A DNA stretch of 64,000 nucleotides, taken from the NCBI GenBank assembly GCA_022846095.1, contig AP025583.1, positions 620,001 through 684,000 of the forward strand. Direction: 5' to 3'. Of this stretch, positions 8,314 through 16,125 are shown in pieces. Every line of letters begins with the position of its first letter. Position 1 is the first letter of the stretch. The translations under genes and the position numbers were made by a program. The stretch comes from Oscillospiraceae bacterium (GTDB taxonomy: Bacteria > Bacillota > Clostridia > Oscillospirales > Oscillospiraceae). Below the pieces are notes generated by a model. That model made no database searches. It was given only the letters and a program-made list of their open reading frames with translations, and was not told the origin of the DNA.

Positions 8314-9732
8314 TTAGACCTCGTCGGCCTCGCCCACGGCGGCGCCCGCCTGCATGTCGTTGAACTTGGCCTCGTCGAAGGTGCCCATGCTCTTATCGAC
8401 GACGATGGCGTTGACCATGGAGCCGGCCACGTTGAGCAGGGTGCGGCCCATGTCGATCAGGGGATCGATGGCCAGGATGGGGCTGATCAGGGGGAAGAAG
8501 GAGGCAAGGCCGGTGCCGGACAGGGCCACGGAGGCGGCCATGGTGGCGGTGCCGGGGATGCCCGCGATACCCAGGGAGCCAATGGTGATGACGATGATGC
8601 TCATGATGATCATGGTCACGTCCAGGGGGATGTTGCCCAGGTGGCAGACAAAGACGATGAGCAGGGCGGGGAACACGCCCGCGCAGCCCTGCATCCCGGC
8701 AGTGGTGCCGAAGGAGGCCACGAAGCTGGCGGTGCCCTGGCTGACGCCCATCTTGGCGGTCAGGGTCTCAATGGTCATGGGCAGGGTGCCCACGCTGGAG
8801 CGGGAGGTGAAGGCCATGACCATGGCGGCGGAGCCCTTCTTGAAGTAGGTGAGGGGGTTGACCTTGCAGCAGAGGAGCACGACGACGTGGATGACGAACA
8901 TGACCGCCACGGCCACGTACAGGGCCACGATGAAGATGCCCACCTGGAGGATGGACTCCAGGCCGCGCTGGGCGATGGTGTTGGCCAGCAGGGGGATGAC
9001 CGCGTAGGGCATGAGCTTGATGATGGTCATGGCGATGCTGATGATGATCTTGTGCAGGGCGTTGATGAGGTCGAAGAAGGGCTTCACCACGTCGTGGTAC
9101 TTCTTATCCATCTTCCGGGCCGCAAGGCCGAAGAAGGCGGAGAAGATGACCAGGCCGATGACGTTCAGGTCCACCATGGCGCCCACGGGGTTGGCGGGGA
9201 TCAGGGCGCGCAGGGTGGAGACGATGTTCTTGACCTCTTTAATCTCGGCGGTGCCCTCGCCGGCGCTCATGCCGGAGCCCACCTGGAACAGCACGCCCAC
9301 GATAAGGCCCACGGCGGCGGCCACGGCCACGAAGAGCATGGTGACGACGATGGCGTTGCGGGTCATCTTGCCGATGTTGGCGCCGTGCTCCATGTTGATG
9401 ATCACGTGGATGATGGACACCATGACCAGCGGGATGACCAGCATGCGGATCAGGTCGATGAAGCCGTTGCCCAGCAGAGTGTACCAGGTGGTGGCCTCTT
9501 TAATGAACACGACGTCGGTGGGCTTGGCGGGGAAGCCGGCCACCGCCTGGATGACCAGGCCCAGCACCAGGCCCAGCACCATGCCCAGGATGACGCGCTT
9601 GGCGAAGCTCATTTTGAACTTCTTCTTCAGGAACATGAGCAGCAGTACCAGGGCCGCCAGCGCCAGGATAAAGACGATGGTGAGGGGGGTGCTGATCATC
9701 AAAAAGCCTTCGAGGAATGCATTGTTACCCAT
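8314..9732 (-). CDS. Dicarboxylate/amino acid:cation symporter (DAACS), possibly cystine uptake
   Basis: A 472-residue integral membrane protein of the glutamate-transporter fold, with about eight helices and two re-entrant loops. Hairpin motifs: AFTSRSSVGTLPMTIETL (Ser-rich HP1-like), FGTTAGMQGCAGVFPALL and GIPGTATMAASVALSGTGL (HP2-like). The SSxGTLP-type motif is closer to TcyP cystine importers than to DctA or GltP. The start at 9732 follows AAGGAGGATTCTTC. It lies between the cysteine-desulfidase-family gene and the CoA-disulfide-reductase-like gene, which supports import of cystine or cysteine; glutamate or serine remain possible. Confidence 0.85.
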   Translation of the reverse strand: MGNNAFLEGFLMISTPLTIVFILALAALVLLLMFLKKKFKMSFAKRVILGMVLGLVLGLVIQAVAGFPAKPTDVVFIKEATTWYTLLGNGFIDLIRMLVIPLVMVSIIHVIINMEHGANIGKMTRNAIVVTMLFVAVAAAVGLIVGVLFQVGSGMSAGEGTAEIKEVKNIVSTLRALIPANPVGAMVDLNVIGLVIFSAFFGLAARKMDKKYHDVVKPFFDLINALHKIIISIAMTIIKLMPYAVIPLLANTIAQRGLESILQVGIFIVALYVAVAVMFVIHVVVLLCCKVNPLTYFKKGSAAMVMAFTSRSSVGTLPMTIETLTAKMGVSQGTASFVASFGTTAGMQGCAGVFPALLIVFVCHLGNIPLDVTMIIMSIIVITIGSLGIAGIPGTATMAASVALSGTGLASFFPLISPILAIDPLIDMGRTLLNVAGSMVNAIVVDKSMGTFDEAKFNDMQAGAAVGEADEV

Positions 9733-9807
9733 GAAGAATCCTCCTTATTTTTCTCTCTCAAATGACACGGGGATCTGCGTTTTCTCTCTTTGCCGCGGGG
9801 ATACGGG

Positions 9808-11106
9808 TTAAATTGCGTCCTTCTTGTGGATGATCATGTCCAGAATCAGCCGATCCAACTCGTCGGAGCCCTGATTGCCCAGCTGGGCGAAGTTGTCGAT
9901 GGTGTACTCCGGCTTCTGCTCCACGATGCCCTCGTTGGACTGCACGCGCAGGTGCCGCATGGCCAGGGTGGCCGCCAGCATGGCCGCGTTGGTGCAGGTG
10001 GAGATCTTCAGCGCGCAGGAGGCCTTGGCCCCGTCGCACAGCATCCCGGCCACGTTGCCCAGCACGTTGGAGATGGCGCAGGCGATCTCGCTGAGCCCGC
10101 CGCCGTGCAGCCACACCACCGCGCTGGCCACGCCCGTCCCGGCCACCACCGCCCCGCACAGGGCGGACAGCACGCCGAACTTGGACTTGATGTAGATGGT
10201 GATGAGGCTGGACAGGGCGCAGGCGCGGATCAGGCGCTCCTCGTCCCTGCCGTCCAGGCGGCGCCACACCCCAACCACCGGCATGGTGGACGCGATGCCC
10301 TGGTTGCCGGAGCCGGAGTTGCTCATGACGGGCAGGTCCACGCCCGCCATGCGGGCGTCGGCCGCCGCGCCGGAGAGCATCATGGCGTAGTTGGTGGCGT
10401 CGTCGGCCAGCACGCCCTGCTCCACGTCCTCCCGGATGACCTTGCCCACCCGGAGGCCGTAGTCCCCGGTGAGGCCCTCGTCCGAGATGGCGGTGTTGAG
10501 CGCCACGGACTGCCGCACCAGGTCGAACTCCTCCAGGGGCGCGGTGGTGCAGAACTCGAACACGTCGGCCAGGGTGAAGGGGAGCGCACACTCCCCGTCC
10601 TGCCCGGCGTCCGCGTGGCAGCTGTTCTGGAACACGGTGGCGCCGTTCTTCACGATGGTGTCCACGTTGGTGTGGGAGCCCACGATGCGCACGTTGACCA
10701 GATCGGCCGCGGTCTTGAGCTCCACCTCGATGTAGAGCTTCACCTCCGAGTCGGCCCGCTCCAGCTCCACTTTGCCGCCGTCCACCAGCGCGGCGGCCCG
10801 CGCCACGCCCGCGGGGTCCAGGTTCTCCAGCAGCTCCAGCTGCCGCGCCGGGTCGCCGCACACCGCGCCGATGGCAACGGCGTACTTGGGCCCGGTGAGC
10901 TCGGTGCCGGGGATGCCCACCACGAAGGCATTTTTGATGATGTTCGCGCTGGCGCGCAGGGTGATGTGCTCAATCTCGCCCGTCGTCTGGGCGTAGGCGG
11001 TGGCCCCGGCGAAGGCGATGGCCACGGGCTCGGTACAGCCTGTGGCTACCTTCATGCCCTTGGCCATGGCCTCCCGGAGAGCCAGGACGGTTTTTTCCTC
11101 CATCAT
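9808..11106 (-). CDS. L-cysteine desulfidase family (UPF0597/CyuA-like)
   Basis: A 432-residue cytosolic enzyme matching the YhaM/CyuA family, which breaks L-cysteine down to pyruvate, ammonia and sulfide with an Fe-S cluster. Family landmarks: GCTEPVAIA with Cys24, the glycine-rich MSNSGSGNQGIASTMPVV, and the C-terminal MLCDGAKASCALKIST carrying two further cysteines. The family also resembles L-serine dehydratase alpha chains, so serine is an alternative substrate. It starts 28 bp after ridA on the same strand. RidA clears 2-aminoacrylate, the intermediate expected from cysteine or serine elimination, so the pairing makes biochemical sense. Confidence 0.87.
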   Translation of the reverse strand: MMEEKTVLALREAMAKGMKVATGCTEPVAIAFAGATAYAQTTGEIEHITLRASANIIKNAFVVGIPGTELTGPKYAVAIGAVCGDPARQLELLENLDPAGVARAAALVDGGKVELERADSEVKLYIEVELKTAADLVNVRIVGSHTNVDTIVKNGATVFQNSCHADAGQDGECALPFTLADVFEFCTTAPLEEFDLVRQSVALNTAISDEGLTGDYGLRVGKVIREDVEQGVLADDATNYAMMLSGAAADARMAGVDLPVMSNSGSGNQGIASTMPVVGVWRRLDGRDEERLIRACALSSLITIYIKSKFGVLSALCGAVVAGTGVASAVVWLHGGGLSEIACAISNVLGNVAGMLCDGAKASCALKISTCTNAAMLAATLAMRHLRVQSNEGIVEQKPEYTIDNFAQLGNQGSDELDRLILDMIIHKKDAI

Positions 11107-11134
11107 GATCTTCTCCTTCTGTAATACGATGCGC

Positions 11135-11518
11135 TTACTTGCCGGAATATGCGACGGCTTCGATCTCCACCAGGGCGTCCTTGGGAAGGCGGGCGACCTG
11201 GACGGCGGCCCGGGCCGGGCAGTCGGCGGTGAAGAACTGGCCGTACACCTCGTTCATGGCGGCGAAATCCCCCATGTCCTGCAGGTACACGTTGACCTTG
11301 ACCACGTCGGCCAGGGTCATGCCCGCCCCCTCCACGATGGCCTGGAGGTTGCTCAGGGACTGGCGGGTCTGGGTGCTCACGCCGCCGGCCGGGAAGGCGC
11401 CGGTGGCGGGGTCCAGGGGCAGCTGGCCGGAGACGAACAGGAAGTCGCCTGCCTTCACACCCTGGGAGTAGGGGCCGATGGCGCCCGGGGCGCCGGTGAC
11501 GCTGATGATCTGCTTCAT
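11135..11518 (-). CDS. ridA: RidA family enamine/imine deaminase
   Basis: 127 residues, the normal length of this trimeric family. Family hallmarks: GPYSQG near residue 15, [13 protein letters not shown], and [22 protein letters not shown] with Arg103 and Glu120 at the positions that hydrolyse 2-aminoacrylate and related imines. The start at 11518 follows GAAAGGAGTGAACGCAGATT. It is the first gene of the minus-strand cysteine operon and is preceded by a structured leader. Its likely role is to protect PLP enzymes from reactive enamines made by the next gene's product. Confidence 0.94.
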   Translation of the reverse strand: MKQIISVTGAPGAIGPYSQGVKAGDFLFVSGQLPLDPATGAFPAGGVSTQTRQSLSNLQAIVEGAGMTLADVVKVNVYLQDMGDFAAMNEVYGQFFTADCPARAAVQVARLPKDALVEIEAVAYSGK

Positions 11519-11564
11519 AATCTGCGTTCACTCCTTTCCTCACAGAAATACAGAACAATACGAT

Positions 11565-11691
11565 AAAAAATAGCGTTTGCGCTATTTTTTGGCATATGGT
11601 CCGTCCCGGACTATGCCTGAAATTTTAGCCGTGGCCGGGACGGCCACATGGCAATTTTTTATTGCCCGCACATCGTGGGCAATAAAAAATT
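11565..11691 (-). promoter_or_regulatory. Hairpin-rich leader of the ridA operon (attenuator or operator candidate)
   Basis: Four dyads lie between the regulator and ridA: 11565-11590 (AAAAAATAGCG arms), 11591-11617 (GGCATA/GTCCG arms with a 2-nt bulge), 11631-11647 (GTGGCCG arms, loop GGA) and 11653-11691 (perfect 15-bp arms AATTTTTTATTGCCC). Positions 11601-11609 (CCGTCCCGG) and 11635-11643 (CCGGGACGG) are exactly complementary, so the two middle hairpins can be replaced by one alternative stem. That is the geometry of an attenuator or riboswitch. The palindromes could equally be DNA operators for the divergent regulator. I recognise no known riboswitch class. Confidence 0.5.
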
Positions 11692-12030
11692 ATCGCATCC
11701 AAACGATATACGAAAAATGGTTCTCTGTCAATCTCAAAAAAAATTGAAGCGCCTTTTAAAGTTTTTGGTTTTGCTGCTGAAATGAGAAGCCGAAAACCCG
11801 GATTCTCTCATACTGTACCCTGTATGCGTACATTTGTATTTATGCACTGGTACCACAGGGTTTTAAAAGACGAGTAAACTGGTAGGTATAAGGAAACGGT
11901 GAGAATGGATCCTCCGCGGCTTTTAGAAATATCGCACAAAAAACGGTGGGAAATTTTGTCGGCCAGGCCCTTGCGGCGGACGGCGCGATTGGGTATGATA
12001 GAGAAAAGAACTGAGAGGAAGATTATCAAA
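11692..12030. other. Intergenic promoter region between ridA operon and its divergent regulator
   Basis: AT-rich stretch with no coding sequence that I can support. It should hold the promoters of both divergent units; I cannot pick a convincing -35/-10 pair. Confidence 0.4.
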
Positions 12031-12693
12031 ATGGACATGACGCAGGATTGGCGCACCCGGTACACCGCGCTGGTGGAATTTCTGGGCAAGGCCCTGGGCC
12101 CGGACTACGAGGTACTGTGCCACGACCTGACGGGGAACACCCACAGGGTGCTGGCCATCGCCAACCAGCAGGTGAGCGGGCGCAGCGCCGACGCGCCGCT
12201 GAGCAGCCTGGCCCTGAGCTTTATCCGCGAGCGGGAGTACCTGGACTCCGACTACCGGCTGAGCTACAAGGGGATCTCGGCCTCCGGGGAGCGGCTGCGC
12301 TGCTCCACCATGTTTATCAAGGGCGACCAGGGGGAGCTGCTGGGGATGCTTTGCATCAACTTCAACTCCAGCAAGTACGAGGCCTTCGCCCGGGCGGTGT
12401 CCGGCTTTGTGGAGGCCAACTACGGCATGGAGCTGGCCGCCGGGGAGGGGGACACGGTGGAGAACTTCTCGGTTTCCATCGGCCAGACCTACGAGACGGT
12501 GACCTTCAAGCTCTTCGGGGAGGGGGGCGTGCCCTCCCGCCTGAGCCAGCGGCAAAAGACCGAGATTGTCCGGCGGCTGGACGAGTGCGGGGTGTTTTTG
12601 ATCAAGGGCGCGGTGCCCGAGGTGGCCCAGCTTATGGGCTCGTCGGTGGCCAGCGTGTACCGCTACCTGTCCGACGTGCGCCGGGCGGAGTAA
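12031..12693 (+). CDS. YheO/DauR-type transcriptional regulator (PAS + HTH)
   Basis: A 220-residue DNA-binding regulator. The N-terminal YheO-like PAS domain (about residues 10-130: ALGPDYEVLCHDLTG, DYRLSYKGIS, LLGMLCINFN) probably senses a small ligand. The C-terminal HTH_22-type domain (about 165-218) ends in VPEVAQLMGSSVASVYRYLSD, a helix-turn-helix. The ATG at 12031 follows GAGAGGAAGATTATCAAA. It is divergent from the ridA/cysteine-desulfidase operon, and regulators of this family often control adjacent amino-acid catabolic operons; control of that operon is inferred. Confidence 0.87.
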   Translation: MDMTQDWRTRYTALVEFLGKALGPDYEVLCHDLTGNTHRVLAIANQQVSGRSADAPLSSLALSFIREREYLDSDYRLSYKGISASGERLRCSTMFIKGDQGELLGMLCINFNSSKYEAFARAVSGFVEANYGMELAAGEGDTVENFSVSIGQTYETVTFKLFGEGGVPSRLSQRQKTEIVRRLDECGVFLIKGAVPEVAQLMGSSVASVYRYLSDVRRAE

Positions 12694-12714
12694 ATGCAGA
12701 GGGGAGCTTGAAGC

Positions 12715-13476
12715 ATGGACCTAATAGGAACCACAGTCAGGCATACGGTTTTTGGGACAGGTGTCATTACCGAGCAAATAGGAAATTACATAACCGTTCA
12801 ATTTTTAGAAAAGACGACTAAATTTGTGTTCCCTGACGCTTTTAATAAATATCTGAAAGCGGAGGATGCTGAAATCCAAGCACTCATTATGAAAGGTATC
12901 GAAGAAGCCAAGGTGGCAGCCGCACAGCAGCGTCAGGAGGCGGAGGCCACGCGCAAGGCTGCAGAGGAACAGCGGAGTACAGCTTTAAAGGTTACGCCTC
13001 GGAAAACGCAAAAGCCAAAGAGTATTGATGAGATGTTCTCCGAGGATTACCATGCTGAAAAGTTGGCAAGACAACCTGTCTTTACGTATCAACAGGTTGA
13101 GGATCAGTTCGGAATAAAAATTTCTGGCTTTGGCAGGGGAATCAATCCGACAGATGCCACTGTGATTCTGATTTCCTCGATTGGTAAGTCCAGCGGTAAA
13201 TTTATGTATCACGACAAATGGACAACAGACGGCGAGTACCTTTATTCTGGTGAAGGAAAGACTGGCGATCAGGCCATGACTAAGGGGAACCTCGCAATCA
13301 AGAACGCCGCGCGGGATGGTAAACAGATCCATCTGTTTGTAAAATTCTCCCCCCAGGAATACTACTATCAGGGCATTTTTGAACTGATAGACTACACCTA
13401 CGAGGAAGAGAAAGATGAAGGCGGCAACGCCCGTAAGGAGTATAAGTTCCGGCTAAAGAAAGTAGTTAGCGAATGA
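12715..13476 (+). CDS. PUA/SRA-like domain protein with Tudor-like N-terminus
   Basis: 253 residues, AT-richer than its neighbours. The N-terminus (about 1-50: VRHTVFGTGVITEQIGNYITVQF, KFVFPDAF) is a small beta module common in clostridial DNA- or RNA-acting proteins. A charged, Ala/Gln-rich coiled coil follows (about 52-95). The C-terminal domain (about 125-250) contains GEYLYSGEGKTGDQ, KQIHLFVKF and YYYQGIFELIDY, a pattern I associate with SRA/ScoMcrA-SBD-like modified-base readers. It has no visible nuclease or helicase motifs. The start codon of the next gene (MutT-like) overlaps its stop by 4 bp. Function is not established; a modified-nucleotide-sensing or defence role is a hypothesis. 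Confidence 0.55.
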   Translation: MDLIGTTVRHTVFGTGVITEQIGNYITVQFLEKTTKFVFPDAFNKYLKAEDAEIQALIMKGIEEAKVAAAQQRQEAEATRKAAEEQRSTALKVTPRKTQKPKSIDEMFSEDYHAEKLARQPVFTYQQVEDQFGIKISGFGRGINPTDATVILISSIGKSSGKFMYHDKWTTDGEYLYSGEGKTGDQAMTKGNLAIKNAARDGKQIHLFVKFSPQEYYYQGIFELIDYTYEEEKDEGGNARKEYKFRLKKVVSE

Positions 13477-13862
13477 ACATGCTTGAGGTCACAGCGGCCG
13501 TGATTCGGCAGAATGGTAGGCTTCTTATTTGTCAGCGTCCGGAGAATAAAAACTGCGGCTTGTTATGGGAATTCCCCGGAGGCAAGATTGAAATGGGTGA
13601 AACCGGTGAGCAGTGTATCGTTCGCGAATGTCAGGAGGAGCTCGGCATCACGTTGAACGTAGAGCAAGAACTGACGGATGTTGTATACGAATCCCAAGCT
13701 CAAACCGTACATCTGCATTTCTACCTGTGCGATATAATTGCAGGAGCTCCGGAGAAGAAGGAGCATCATGCAATTGCGTGGATTACACCGGACGAAATTA
13801 CCCAGTATGAATTTTGCCCGGCAGATAAAAAGATGCTGCAATTAGAATTCAACTTATTGTAA
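13473..13862 (+). CDS. Nudix hydrolase, MutT-like (8-oxo-dGTP diphosphatase type)
   Basis: 129 residues. A complete Nudix box GX5EX7REUXEEXGU runs from Gly37 to Ile59 (GKIEMGE... RECQEELGI). The N-terminus EVTAAVIRQNGRLLICQRP and the WEFPGG entry to the box are typical of MutT enzymes that cleave oxidised nucleoside triphosphates. It overlaps the PUA/SRA-like gene by ATGA, so the two are translationally coupled. Base composition matches its partner rather than the surrounding genome. Substrate could be any (d)NTP; the pairing with a possible base-reader domain is notable. Confidence 0.87.
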   Translation: MNMLEVTAAVIRQNGRLLICQRPENKNCGLLWEFPGGKIEMGETGEQCIVRECQEELGITLNVEQELTDVVYESQAQTVHLHFYLCDIIAGAPEKKEHHAIAWITPDEITQYEFCPADKKMLQLEFNLL

Positions 13863-13904
13863 AACCGTGTGAAATGTGTTTTGCAATCGCCAGTCACAAA
13901 AAAA

Positions 13905-13943
13905 GAGCGCCTATCTGTCCACTATGACAGATAGGTGCTCTCT
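13905..13943. terminator. Hairpin terminator between mutT-like gene and traX
   Basis: 15-bp stem (GAGCGCCTATCTGTC with one G-U pair, loop CACTAT). It is preceded by AAAAAAAA, which gives a U-tract for minus-strand transcripts, so it mainly ends the traX-side transcript while also insulating the plus-strand pair. Confidence 0.8.
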
Positions 13944-13974
13944 GTAATAGGGGGGCGAGACCTCACGCCCTCCA

Positions 13975-14721
13975 TCAAAACACAAAATTGGCCAGATAGA
14001 ACAGCAGGAACGTGTGCGCCGGGTAGAACACGTAGAAAAAGTATTTCATGCCGGGCCCCTTCTCACCGTTGTACCGGAGCATGAGGGGGAGGGCGGCGGC
14101 CATCAGCCACTGGGTGGCCGCGCCGTATTCCAGCAGCTCGGCGCTGAACTGGCTGATGCAGAACAGCAGGTAGACCGCCGCAAACAGATCCTTCCGCTCC
14201 CGCAGGAAGTACATCAGCACCCCCAGTGCCACAAAGGAAAAGCCGTACTCATTGATCGCCAGGTTGGGGACGACGCCGGTGAGCACGTCCCCGCTGAGGT
14301 CGCGGGCGAAGGGAAACAGGCCGGGCAGGGCGTAGTAAAAAACCTGCACCGCGAAGATGCCGCCCAGCAGCAGCGCGCCCTTCCTCCGATCTTTCTGGAA
14401 CAGCTCGATGGCGCTGATCAGCAGGCCCACCAGGAACATGGACAGGAAGATATTGTGGTTGCCGTAGCCCTCCCCGGTGGGGAAGCGGGTGTCCACCAGC
14501 AGGCCGAAGCAGGTCATGAACAGGCTCATGAGGTACAGGCGCAGCAGGTATTTCTTGCGGCTTTTGGTGTGGTGGTACCCCCAGACCATGCAGAACAGGA
14601 ACAGGGGGTAGGAGCTGCGCCCCAGCCAGCCCAGCCACGCCGGCGCGCCGCCGAAGTAGAGGCCCACGTGGTCCAGGACCATGAGGGCCAGGGCGATCAT
14701 CTTTAACGTAAACGTGTTCAT
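13975..14721 (-). CDS. TraX family membrane protein
   Basis: 248 residues, about eight transmembrane segments. The N-terminus FTLKMIALALMVLDHVGLYFGG and the following YPLFLFCMVWGYHHTKS are characteristic of TraX/PF05857, named after the F-pilin N-acetyltransferase. In Clostridia such proteins occur chromosomally without conjugation genes and resemble acyltransferase-3 membrane proteins. No pilin or transfer genes are nearby, so a pilin-modifying role is unlikely; acetylation of a surface component is only a guess. Confidence 0.82.
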   Translation of the reverse strand: MNTFTLKMIALALMVLDHVGLYFGGAPAWLGWLGRSSYPLFLFCMVWGYHHTKSRKKYLLRLYLMSLFMTCFGLLVDTRFPTGEGYGNHNIFLSMFLVGLLISAIELFQKDRRKGALLLGGIFAVQVFYYALPGLFPFARDLSGDVLTGVVPNLAINEYGFSFVALGVLMYFLRERKDLFAAVYLLFCISQFSAELLEYGAATQWLMAAALPLMLRYNGEKGPGMKYFFYVFYPAHTFLLFYLANFVF

Positions 14722-14821
14722 CGTTCTCCTCCTTTTCTCTCACACTGCACAGGGTATCAGAGGGGAACGGGGATTTTGTGAAACCCTTCCTTAAGGTTCC
14801 TTTAAGGTCCGGGCGGATCAG

Positions 14822-14861
14822 ACGCCCCCGCCGCAGAAAATCTGTGGCGGGGGCGTTTTTT
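14822..14861 (+). terminator. GC-rich hairpin with T-tract between traX and flavodoxin genes
   Basis: 16-bp stem (ACGCCCCCGCCGCAGA, loop AAA) followed by TTTTTT on the plus strand. Both flanking genes are on the minus strand, so the T-tract would stop antisense transcription. The hairpin may still mark the 3' end of the flavodoxin mRNA. Confidence 0.6.
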
Positions 14862-14869
14862 GCCTGTGT

Positions 14870-15382
14870 TCAGTTGGTGTGGGCCATCATGTCCCGGGCG
14901 AAGGCCGCGGCGCGGGCGAGATCGTTTGCGTCCGGGTGGGACTGGGCCTCGTCGAAGTTCTTCACGCTGACCTGGAGCTGCTTGTCCTCCGGGTGCTCCC
15001 GCAGCAGGGCCACGTACTTCTCCCGGGACTCCAGGCGCATCTTGCCCAGGCAGTAAAAGTAGCCGATGACCTGGGCCTCCTGGGGCAGAGAGGCGCGGGC
15101 GCGCTCGAAGAGCTTGGCGGCGTAGGCCGCGTCGCCCCCGAAGCCGGCGGTGCCAAAGACGGCCACCCGCTTGCCCGCCAGGGACTGGTTGAACTGGGAC
15201 ATGGGGCTGGTGCAGGTGCCCTTGTCCACCCAGGAGCCCACAAAGACCAGATCGGCCTGGGACACGTCCGCCGGGGGCGGGCCGAAGGCCACGATCTCCT
15301 GTCCGGCGCAGGCCTCGCGGATGGCGCCCGCCACCAGCTCGGTATTGCCGGTTTTACTGTCGAATACGATAGCGATTTTCAT
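14870..15382 (-). CDS. Flavodoxin family protein
   Basis: 170-residue FMN electron carrier. The phosphate-binding loop is DSKTGNTELVA (about residues 8-18), and LVFVGSWVDKGTCTSPM and VFGTAGFGGDAAY supply the later FMN loops. Its length matches flavodoxin/MioC-like proteins, and it has a C-terminal helix. The start follows GGAGGTAATGCC. It stands alone between a terminator and a two-component system; its redox partner is not apparent. Confidence 0.87.
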   Translation of the reverse strand: MKIAIVFDSKTGNTELVAGAIREACAGQEIVAFGPPPADVSQADLVFVGSWVDKGTCTSPMSQFNQSLAGKRVAVFGTAGFGGDAAYAAKLFERARASLPQEAQVIGYFYCLGKMRLESREKYVALLREHPEDKQLQVSVKNFDEAQSHPDANDLARAAAFARDMMAHTN

Positions 15383-15461
15383 GGCATTACCTCCGTTTTC
15401 AGTCAGTATAGCAGATCCCGCGGAAAAAGTCGAGAGCCGGTTCGGGCGGCGGGGGAGCGCA

Positions 15462-16121
15462 CTACGTCCCGGTCAGGCGGTAGGCGGTGGAGGGGCGGCC
15501 GCCGGTGTCGTAGTTCACCGCGCCCGAGGCCTCGCCGCTTTCCACCATGTAGTTCATGTACCGGCGCACCGTCACGGCGGACAGGCCCGCCAGGGCGGCG
15601 ATCTCCTCGCTGGTCAGGCCGTCCCGCTCCCGCAGGCAGGCGCGGATGCGCTCCAGCGTCTTTTCCTGCACCCCCTTGGGGGCGGAGGGCCCGGCGGGGG
15701 AGAGGAGCCGGTCGATCTCCGACTGGCTGACGCTCTGCCCCGCCTCCACCGCCGCGCGGTGCTGGCAGAAGGTGTCCAGCGCCTGCTGGAAGCGCTGGAG
15801 GGTGAAGGGCTTGACCAGGTAGTCGGTCACGCCCAGCTTCAGAAGGGCGTCCACGGTCTGGGCGTCGTTGGCGGCGGTGACCATGATCACGTCCGCGGCC
15901 ACCCCGCGGGCGCGCAGGGCGCGCAGCAGCTCCAGCCCGGTGAACACCGGCATGTACATATCCAGGATGACCAGATCCACCGGGTGGTCCAGCAGCCAGG
16001 TAAGGGCGGCGCGCCCGTCCCGGAACTCCCGCGCCACCCGGAAGCGGCTGTCCTTCTCGGTGTAGCCCCGGTTGACCATGGCCACCATGGGGTTATCCTC
16101 TACGATTACGACCTGATACAA
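15462..16121 (-). CDS. Response regulator, CitB/DcuR family
   Basis: 219 residues. The receiver domain (about 1-120) has acidic Glu8/Asp9, phospho-acceptor Asp54 (VILDMYMP) and the conserved Lys in VKPF. The C-terminal domain has an HTH of the CitT type (LTSEEIAALAGLSAVTVRRYMNYM) and ends in a winged segment GGRPSTAYRL. It follows the kinase with a 4-bp gap. This family controls uptake and fermentation of C4-dicarboxylates, citrate or malate; no such transporter is adjacent, so the target is elsewhere or is the DAACS gene 6 kb away. Confidence 0.9.
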   Translation of the reverse strand: MYQVVIVEDNPMVAMVNRGYTEKDSRFRVAREFRDGRAALTWLLDHPVDLVILDMYMPVFTGLELLRALRARGVAADVIMVTAANDAQTVDALLKLGVTDYLVKPFTLQRFQQALDTFCQHRAAVEAGQSVSQSEIDRLLSPAGPSAPKGVQEKTLERIRACLRERDGLTSEEIAALAGLSAVTVRRYMNYMVESGEASGAVNYDTGGRPSTAYRLTGT

Positions 16122-16125
16122 GCCC

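Noticed and set aside
7954-9765. Long plus-strand open frame opposite the flavoprotein and symporter genes
   Set aside because: Gly/His/Val/Asp-rich low-complexity translation, no ribosome binding site; it is the antisense shadow of GC-rich genes. The same holds for 28514-31453 minus, 22297-23361 minus and similar long frames.
11519-12030. Known riboswitch or T-box upstream of the ridA operon
   Set aside because: No T-box GGTGGNACCGCG sequence and no pattern of SAM, glycine, lysine or cobalamin riboswitches was found; left as an unclassified structured leader.
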